A stretch of DNA of 58,937 nucleotides from Vicingus serpentipes (lineage in GTDB: Bacteria > Bacteroidota > Bacteroidia > Flavobacteriales_E > Vicingaceae). Position 1 is the first letter of the stretch. The number at the start of each line of letters is the position of its first letter. The notes beneath the pieces are model-generated. The model searched no databases. It worked only from the letters and a program-made list of their open reading frames with translations, and had not been told where the DNA came from. The stretch is from assembly GCA_024103385.1 (NCBI GenBank), contig JAGFIT010000067.1, positions 1-58,937 on the forward strand, in the 5' to 3' direction. The position numbers and the translations under genes are program-made. This document shows positions 56,762 through 58,937 of this stretch, piece after piece.

Positions 56762-58567
56762 GTGAAATACAAAAGCACCATAGATTGCATTAACGACCTC
56801 GAAAAACATGGTCATTTAATTCGCATTAAGGAAGAAGTCGACCCGAATTTAGAAATGGCTGCTATTCATTTACGCGTTTTTGAAAAAGGTGGCCCTGCTC
56901 TTTTATTTGAAAACATTAAAGGATGTGAGTTCAAAGCAGTATCTAATTTATTCGGAACGCTTGAACGTAGTCAGTTTATTTTTCGAGATAATTTCGAAAA
57001 AGTACAACAACTCATAGCACTTAAAAATAATCCTATTGAGGCAATCAAATCTCCTATTAAAAACTTTTCTTTAGGATTACTAGCTCAAAAGGCATTACCT
57101 AAAAAGAGGGGTAATATATCTGATTTCAAGGAAATTTCTATTGACCGACTGCCTTTAATAAAATGTTGGCCCGATGACGGTGGTGCTTTTATTACCTTAC
57201 CACAAGTCTATTCTGAAGACCCCAACAACCCTGGTGTAATGAACTCTAACTTGGGCATGTATCGCATTCAGTTAAATGGCAACGATTATGAAATCAATAA
57301 AGAAGTTGGATTGCATTACCAAATCCACAGAGGGATAGGCGTACATCAGCAAAAAGCCAACCAACTCGGCAAACCTTTAAAAGTTTCTATTTTTATAGGC
57401 GGTCATCCAGCTCATACGCTTGCTGCAGTGATGCCTTTACCTGAAGGAATTTCAGAACTTACTTTTGGAGGGGCATTAGCAGGAAAACGATTCCATTATT
57501 TTTACGAAGAAGGCTATTTTATTTCAGCTGATGCTGATTTTGTAATTGCAGGAGAAATTCATCCTAACGATACCAAACCTGAAGGTCCTTTTGGTGATCA
57601 TTTAGGCTACTATAGTCTAATACACGATTTTCCTGTAATGAAAATCCATAAAGTGTACGCAAAAAAAGATGCTATTTGGCCATTTACCGTGGTGGGAAGA
57701 CCTCCTCAGGAAGACACTCAATTTGGTGCTTTAATACATAAATTGGCAGGAAGTGCCTTACGAAAAGAGATACCTGGACTACACGAACTTAACGCAGTAG
57801 ACGCTGCGGGTGTACATCCACTTTTACTGGCTATTGGTAGCGAACGCTACACACCTTATCAAAAAATCAAACAACCTCAAGAGTTGCTCACCATTGCCAA
57901 TCACATTTTAGGCTCAGGGCAATTAAGTTTGGCCAAGTATCTTTTTATTACCAACAAAGAAGACAACACCAACTTAAGTTGCGATAATATTGAAGTATTC
58001 TTTACACACGTTCTTGAAAGAGTGGATTGGAACAGAGACCTCCATTTTCATACGAATACGACTATTGATACACTCGATTATAGTGGAACAGGAATCAATC
58101 AGGGTTCTAAAGTGGTAATTGCTGCTGTTGGAGAAAAAAAACAAAACCTAATTGAAAATTGTCGAATTGAAAATGGAAAATTAGTACTACCTGGAATCAT
58201 TGCATTAAATATGGAAGCATTTACTACTTATGAAAATGCTGCAAAAGAAATTAACGCGTTAACTGAAAAACTATCAACTGAAAAACTAAGTGGAACAATG
58301 CTAATTGTTTTAACTGATGATGCTGATTTTACTGCTAAGAACCTCAACAATTTCTTATGGACTACTTTTACTCGAAGCAATCCGGCTAAGGACATTTACG
58401 GTGTAGATAGTTTTACCGAACACAAACATTGGGGTTGTAACGGCCCACTAATTATTGATGCGCGTAGTAAACCGCATCATGCACCGGCATTAATTAAAGA
58501 TTGGGAGATTGAAAAACGAGTAGACCAACTATTTAAAAATGGATCCCTATCTCATCTGTCATACTGA
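56762..58567 (+). CDS. UbiD-family decarboxylase, menaquinone-biosynthesis type
   Basis: 601 residues, the long Bacteroidota form. The UbiD fold binds prenylated FMN; visible blocks are RIKEEVDPNLEMAAIHLRVF, GVMNSNLGMYRIQLNG, KVSIFIGGHPAHTLAAVMPL, AGEIHPNDTKPEGPFGDHLG with the catalytic Glu-x-Asp-type acids, and VGRPPQEDTQFGALIHKLAG. In this phylum such proteins are annotated as menaquinone decarboxylases, but the substrate cannot be proven here; no ubiX partner is in the window. Start is GTG at 56762, since no earlier ATG is in frame. Last intact gene. Confidence 0.88.
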   Translation: MKYKSTIDCINDLEKHGHLIRIKEEVDPNLEMAAIHLRVFEKGGPALLFENIKGCEFKAVSNLFGTLERSQFIFRDNFEKVQQLIALKNNPIEAIKSPIKNFSLGLLAQKALPKKRGNISDFKEISIDRLPLIKCWPDDGGAFITLPQVYSEDPNNPGVMNSNLGMYRIQLNGNDYEINKEVGLHYQIHRGIGVHQQKANQLGKPLKVSIFIGGHPAHTLAAVMPLPEGISELTFGGALAGKRFHYFYEEGYFISADADFVIAGEIHPNDTKPEGPFGDHLGYYSLIHDFPVMKIHKVYAKKDAIWPFTVVGRPPQEDTQFGALIHKLAGSALRKEIPGLHELNAVDAAGVHPLLLAIGSERYTPYQKIKQPQELLTIANHILGSGQLSLAKYLFITNKEDNTNLSCDNIEVFFTHVLERVDWNRDLHFHTNTTIDTLDYSGTGINQGSKVVIAAVGEKKQNLIENCRIENGKLVLPGIIALNMEAFTTYENAAKEINALTEKLSTEKLSGTMLIVLTDDADFTAKNLNNFLWTTFTRSNPAKDIYGVDSFTEHKHWGCNGPLIIDARSKPHHAPALIKDWEIEKRVDQLFKNGSLSHLSY

Positions 58568-58700
58568 TATGTCATAGTAAGCCTGTCGAACTATTGTCGA
58601 AGTATATACAAAATGAAGTGAAGTATCTAAAAAACAGATTCTTCGTTACATTTTTCAATTCCACTAAAGTGGAAGAAAAATATTACTCTGAATGACGTAG
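58568..58700. repeat. Decayed palindromic repeats after the UbiD-family gene
   Basis: Units such as GTCATAGTAAGCCTGTCGAA and ATTGTCGAAGTATATAC (about 58576-58610), and CTCTGAATGACGTAG near 58686-58700 are degraded forms of the GTCATGCTGAGCCTGTCGAA family. Confidence 0.6.
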
Positions 58701-58716
58701 AAATAAAACGATTTAT

Positions 58717-58811
58717 CTAACCCCAATTCAACGGACACGACTTACAACACCCTTTGCCTTTTTTCTTGAATTTTTCGCAGCAAGATTTTTTCTTTTTCTT
58801 TTTGAACTCAA
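58717..58811 (-). pseudogene. 3' end of a small Cys/Lys-rich gene cut by the IS
   Basis: Read on the minus strand from the IS border, the frame gives about 30 residues: EFKKKKKKSCCEKF, KKKGKGCCKSCPLNWG and a TAG stop at 58717-58719. The pattern of five Cys in a Lys-rich chain (CC-x11-CC-x2-C) recalls very small metal-binding-like proteins that are common in Bacteroidota. The start lies at or beyond the IS junction (58811/58812), so the gene is truncated, or uses an unseen start inside the IS. Confidence 0.6.
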
Positions 58812-58937
58812 TGTCTCGTCCTGAAAAAAGTTTACAGTTTAGTTAGATAATCCTGATATAAGTTTACAGTTTAAAACTAATCCTAAAACTCGTTTACAAG
58901 TATAGGTTTTTTTTGATAATAATTCTTCCATAGTTTT
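58812..58937. mobile_element. Terminal fragment of the same insertion sequence (right window edge), inverted
   Basis: Begins TGTCTCGTCCTG and is the reverse complement of bases 1-124, plus two more bases at the window edge. The three 21-bp subterminal repeats are present in mirrored order. Divergence from the left copy begins exactly at the boundary, which defines the IS terminus at 58812. The transposase is outside the window. Confidence 0.78.

Noticed and set aside
1..58937. CRISPR array, prophage or toxin-antitoxin module
   Set aside because: No regularly spaced repeat array, phage structural gene, integrase or paired toxin-antitoxin genes were seen anywhere in the window.

Overview
This 58.9-kb window is AT-rich chromosomal DNA from a member of the Bacteroidota, most likely order Flavobacteriales. 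That is inferred from: a secreted glycosidase ending in a type IX secretion sorting domain; the families DUF4290, DUF4159 and CarboxypepD_reg-like; the zinc-free form of ribosomal protein L36; promoters of the TAnnTTTG type; and the general gene content. No species can be named from the sequence.

Layout. (1) 1-124 and 58812-58937 are inverted copies of the same insertion-sequence end. The window is therefore probably a whole contig that stopped at a multi-copy IS. (2) 125-1086 is a G+C-richer accessory patch: a small lipoprotein gene lies between two long imperfect inverted repeats that resemble integron attC sites or similar cassette borders. (3) 1087-24611 is ordinary core genome: a T9SS-type secreted glycosidase, mutS, a SpoU methyltransferase, a MauE-thioredoxin fusion, lipoproteins, folK, sppA, rsmE, a THUMP-like methyltransferase, trmD, bioB and bioF, a PAP2 phosphatase, a thioesterase, sdaA, clpX and carA. 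(4) 24683-43033 is the complete str-S10-spc-alpha supercluster on the minus strand, rpsL to rplQ, 31 annotated genes including fusA, secY, map, infA, rpmJ and rpoA; tuf is absent. A candidate 15-codon ORF sits between infA and rpmJ. (5) 43307-48252 holds pcrA/uvrD, a DUF4290 gene, murA and a TlpA-type thioredoxin on the plus strand. (6) 48564-52786 is the leucine operon leuA-leuC-leuD-leuB on the minus strand. (7) 52937-58567 holds an unrecognised helical protein, grpE, dnaJ and a UbiD-family decarboxylase. (8) 58717-58811 is the tail of a small Cys/Lys-rich gene cut by the right-hand IS copy.

How the genes work together: the large block builds the ribosome, RNA polymerase alpha and the Sec channel. 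Around it are modification enzymes for rRNA and tRNA (rsmE, trmD, trmH-like, THUMP-like), protein quality control (clpX, grpE, dnaJ, sppA), biotin synthesis (bioB, bioF), leucine synthesis (leuACDB), envelope synthesis and redox functions (murA, TlpA-like, MauE-like, lipoproteins) and DNA repair (mutS, pcrA). Many spacers contain decayed hairpin repeats of two recurring styles, two of them inside the S10 operon.

The most unusual signals are the cassette-like left end, the inverted IS copies that bracket the ribosomal cluster, the tiny ORF in the spc operon, a nested 89-bp palindrome upstream of grpE, a DnaJ with half a zinc finger, and a MurA with Asp in place of the catalytic Cys. I did not find a clearly new multi-gene system. 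No CRISPR array, tRNA or rRNA gene was recognised. All calls were made by reading the sequence; no database search was run.
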